A stretch of 36,883 nt of DNA from Solobacterium sp. (GTDB lineage Bacteria; Bacillota_I; Bacilli_A; Erysipelotrichales; Erysipelotrichaceae), in NCBI GenBank assembly GCA_017512725.1, contig JAFWEW010000005.1:1-36883 (forward strand), read 5' to 3'. Shown here piece after piece: positions 36,603-36,883 of the stretch. The position numbers and the translations under genes were made by a program. Each line of letters begins with the position of its first letter. Positions within the stretch are counted from its first letter, which is position 1. The notes under the pieces are model-generated. The model was not told the origin of the DNA and did no database searches. It was given only the letters and a program-made list of their open reading frames with translations.

Positions 36603-36633
36603 AACAGGATCCAATCGTGAGGATTCTGTTTTT
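36603..36633 (+). terminator. Terminator after divIC
   Basis: AACAGGATCC (36603-36612) and GGATTCTGTT (36621-36630) form a 10-bp stem with one G-U, an 8-nt loop, and TTT after. It ends the pth-mfd-rqcP-divIC operon. Confidence 0.8.
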
Positions 36634-36759
36634 CATGACTGCAATGATATATTCCGTTGTAATTCACTCTGGCTTATCGTAAAGCTCGCAAATGCCCTTC
36701 CGCCTTGGAAGATTGAATGAATTGAGATTACTTGGGAAGTCTGATGTTACGTGCAAGAT

Positions 36760-36808
36760 AAGAGTTACCAGAATGTGCAAGATAAAATCACCAATTCTGG
36801 TAACTCTT
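36760..36808. repeat. Long perfect inverted repeat in the end region
   Basis: AAGAGTTACCAGAAT (36760-36774) and its exact complement (36794-36808) flank a 19-nt loop that holds a GTGCAAGATAA copy. It would form a stable hairpin in RNA, possibly shielding the downstream gene from outside transcription, which many IS elements do. Confidence 0.7.
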
Positions 36809-36875
36809 TTACTTTGTCCAGCACAAGTAATGTGACTACTATTTTCATGAGAAATCTCGTGAAAGGAGGTAGTCA

Positions 36876-36883
36876 ATGGACAG
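36876..36883 (+). CDS. Start of a gene cut off by the window edge
   Basis: AAAGGAGG (36862-36869) lies 6 nt upstream of an ATG followed by GAC-AG, so only Met-Asp is visible. The spacing and strength of the ribosome site make a real start likely. A transposase is suggested by the repeats to the left; nothing else can be said. Confidence 0.4.

Larger units (their letters stand above)
36742..36883 (+). mobile_element. Probable left end of an insertion sequence (IS21-like), cut by the window edge
   Basis: After the divIC terminator the sequence changes style. GTGCAAGATAA occurs twice, at 36751-36761 and 36775-36785 (24 nt apart), like the repeated terminal motifs of IS21-family elements. The left-most candidate terminus is TGATGTTAC (36742) or TGTTAC (36745). 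A 15-bp perfect hairpin (arms 36760-36774 and 36794-36808, 19-nt loop) lies within. AAAGGAGG then precedes an ATG at 36876. The transposase lies outside the window, so the family is a guess. Confidence 0.45.

Overview
The window is the replication-origin neighbourhood of a Bacillota (Firmicutes) chromosome. The gene set (dnaA-dnaN-yaaA-recF-gyrB-gyrA, rpmH-rnpA-yidC-jag, pth-mfd-rqcP-divIC), the strong GGAGG ribosome sites, the moderate GC content, and pth/mfd/divIC without spoVT, yabP or yabQ suggest a non-sporulating, anaerobic or fermentative lineage. Erysipelotrichia is my best guess, an inference from protein resemblance and gene order. There is no rRNA, tRNA or CRISPR array that I can see.

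Layout: 0.2-1.0 kb carries pgsA and a small ferredoxin with a bacteriocin-like leader. 1.2-6.8 kb is a glycerol / glycerol-3-phosphate operon on the minus strand (glpK, glpF, an FAD dehydrogenase with a [2Fe-2S] tail, a second FAD/NAD oxidoreductase, and a DUF1667 protein). Its ~410-nt leader holds a recognisable promoter, a perfect dyad and a consensus cre site. 7.4-9.1 kb has a RibD-C-domain reductase and a YihY membrane protein. 9.2-17.9 kb is the gyrA/gyrB/recF/yaaA/dnaN/dnaA block, all minus. 17.85-18.39 kb is oriC, with DnaA boxes and AT-rich DNA. 18.4-21.9 kb is a tightly coupled plus-strand operon (galM, lipoprotein, pta, ydcF). 21.9-22.45 kb is a wrecked mgtC. 22.5-22.8 kb is a small membrane protein. 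22.9-25.0 kb is rpmH-rnpA-yidC-jag on the minus strand, so it points toward oriC instead of away. 25.1-26.6 kb is a TlpA-like gene run out of frame into a polyferredoxin membrane protein. 26.8-28.6 kb is a GntR/ABC-2 exporter operon. 28.7-30.8 kb has two convergent lipoproteins. 31.0-36.6 kb is the pth-mfd-rqcP-divIC housekeeping operon. The last ~140 bases look like the left end of an insertion sequence.

Most of the window is ordinary core biology. The points most worth a second look are the leader-bearing ferredoxin, the glp control region and GlpK Glu231, the re-oriented rpmH block flanked by two broken genes, the tlpA/polyferredoxin junction, and the inverted DnaA-box dyad in oriC. I did not find a convincing new multi-gene system.
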